Source of the DNA: Mesorhizobium sp. AR07
GTDB taxonomy: Bacteria > Pseudomonadota > Alphaproteobacteria > Rhizobiales > Rhizobiaceae
Length of the DNA stretch: 64,000 nucleotides
Assembly: GCF_024746815.1 (NCBI RefSeq)
Contig: NZ_CP080525.1
Span: forward strand, 3,838,501-3,902,500
Direction: 5' to 3'
The translations under genes were made by a program, and so were the position numbers. Within the stretch, counting starts at the first letter, position 1, and each line of letters begins with the position of its first letter. The notes under the pieces are model-generated. The model was not told where the DNA came from, did no database searches, and saw only the letters and a list, made by a program, of their open reading frames with translations. This document shows positions 63,170 through 64,000 of the stretch, in pieces.

Positions 63170-64000
63170 ATGGCTTTTCTCAAATCCTTCGGCATGGGCA
63201 GGCGTTCTGATGTCCTGATCTACGACCCGCACAAACTGTCGAGCCCGCAGGTCTTTCTGCTGACCATGGTGATCTTCCTGGTCATCGTCGCCTTCATCGC
63301 CGCCATCCTGACCCGCCAGATCTCGACCGCCTTTGGCAGCAATCCCGGCCTCAATGGCCTGATCGTCGGCGTGCTGGTGGTCGGCATCCTTTTGGCCTTC
63401 GCCCAAGTCGGGCGGCTGTTTCGCGAAGTGCGCTGGGTCAACTCCTTCCGTGCCGGCTCGGAAACCACCGAACCGGTTCTGCTGGCGCCGATGAAGGCGA
63501 TGATCGGCCGCTCCTCGGCGACGGCCTTCTCGACCAGTTCGATGCGCACCATGCTCGATTCCATCGCCACACGCCTGGACGAAAGCCGCGACACCTCGCG
63601 CTATCTCGTCGGCCTGCTGGTGTTCCTCGGCCTGCTCGGCACCTTCTGGGGCCTCTTGAACACCATCGGCTCGATCCGCGAGACCATCGAATCGCTCGAT
63701 CCGGGCACCGGTGACGCCGCCGCGGTGCTCGATTCTCTCAAGCAAGGGCTTTCGGCGCCACTGGCCGGCATGGGCACGGCCTTCTCGTCCTCGCTGTTCG
63801 GCCTGTCCGGCTCGCTGGTGCTCGGTTTCCTAGACCTGCAGGCAGGCCGCGCCCAGACGCGCTTCTACACCGAGCTGGAAAACTGGTTGTCCTCGGTCAC
63901 CGATCTGTCGTCCGACATCGTCGTCTCCGACCCGGCCAAGACCGAATCCTCCGACGAGATCCGGGTGCTGTCCGAACGGCTGCGCAGCATGCAGGAGAAT
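63170..64000 (+). CDS. MotA/TolQ/ExbB-family proton-channel-like protein (cut by right edge)
   Basis: From ATG at 63170 the frame stays open for 277 residues to the window end. It has four hydrophobic helices (near 27-47, 63-83, 145-168 and 205-223). The block YLVGLLVFLGLLGTFWGLLNTIGSIRETIESL, then GLSAPLAGMGTAFSSSLFGLSGSLVLGF, is typical of MotA/ExbB channels. A partner with an OmpA/MotB-like domain is expected just beyond the edge. It is unlikely to be the flagellar MotA itself because no flagellar genes are nearby. Confidence 0.85.
   Translation, partial: MAFLKSFGMGRRSDVLIYDPHKLSSPQVFLLTMVIFLVIVAFIAAILTRQISTAFGSNPGLNGLIVGVLVVGILLAFAQVGRLFREVRWVNSFRAGSETTEPVLLAPMKAMIGRSSATAFSTSSMRTMLDSIATRLDESRDTSRYLVGLLVFLGLLGTFWGLLNTIGSIRETIESLDPGTGDAAAVLDSLKQGLSAPLAGMGTAFSSSLFGLSGSLVLGFLDLQAGRAQTRFYTELENWLSSVTDLSSDIVVSDPAKTESSDEIRVLSERLRSMQEN

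Noticed and set aside
63170..64000. Flagellar stator gene motA.
   Set aside because: Helix pattern fits the MotA/ExbB superfamily, but no flagellar gene is near and the gene is cut, so only the family level is supported.

Overview
The window looks like a chromosomal stretch from a rhizobial alphaproteobacterium, most likely Mesorhizobium or a close relative. The evidence is high G+C content, the PHB genes phaR/phaA/phaB, an rpoH2-type sigma factor, an RcdA-family (DUF1465) protein, a tol-pal-cpoB-tilS-ftsH-glmM cluster, and several families of short palindromic intergenic repeats of the kind that fill Mesorhizobium genomes. The genus is inferred from remembered gene order and repeat types, not from a database search.

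Layout. 0-1.3 kb: two divergent citrate synthase-family genes, the left one cut by the window edge. 1.4-4.3 kb: phaR facing phaA-phaB, with PhaR-type operators between them. 4.3-5.1 kb: a 0.75 kb gene-free stretch dense in GANTC sites. 5.1-10.4 kb: an SUV3-like helicase, an S4-domain protein, a 7Fe ferredoxin and a CarD regulator. 10.5-11.9 kb: a complete IS481-family element that has jumped into a palindromic repeat. 12-14.5 kb: a cystine-type ABC importer. 14.8-17.2 kb: rpoH2 with an EcfG-type promoter, then a lipoprotein M48 protease. 17.5-22 kb: thiBPQ under a TPP riboswitch, divergent from thiamine diphosphokinase. 22-24.5 kb: an Uup-type ABC-F protein and a ccdAB toxin-antitoxin pair. 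24.6-31.9 kb: a Pro/Ala-rich membrane protein, purA, a DMT transporter, serA and serC, the last preceded by a serC-motif RNA leader. 32-33.9 kb: two outer-membrane beta-barrel proteins.

34.1-47.5 kb carries the envelope cluster ybgC-tolQ-tolR-tolA-tolB-pal-cpoB-tilS-ftsH-glmM on the minus strand. It is interrupted between ftsH and glmM by an oppositely oriented gene for a secreted protein built from four Cys-pair modules, and by a patch of palindromic repeats. 47.5-49.8 kb: a GH5 glycosidase and a Tat-exported phosphoesterase, separated by a long hairpin element. 50-53.2 kb: ruvC-ruvA-ruvB, with a VapBC pair between ruvC and ruvA and an orphan AbrB-type gene wedged between ruvA and ruvB. 53.3-58.8 kb: rcdA, small membrane proteins, a TauE-type exporter, a methyltransferase and an Lrp/DMT-transporter divergent pair. 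58.9-64 kb: a ThiE-like protein, a Sel1-repeat protein, efp, an inositol monophosphatase, a haemolysin III-family protein and a MotA/ExbB-like gene cut by the right edge.

Most genes are housekeeping. The unusual material lies between them: at least five distinct palindromic repeat families, one copy translated inside the helicase, one split by the IS, one supplying the ybgC stop codon and one filling the tilS start region. Others are the toxin-antitoxin-type genes inside the ruv operon, the four-module cysteine protein, the GANTC cluster and an orphan terminator that may end a small RNA.
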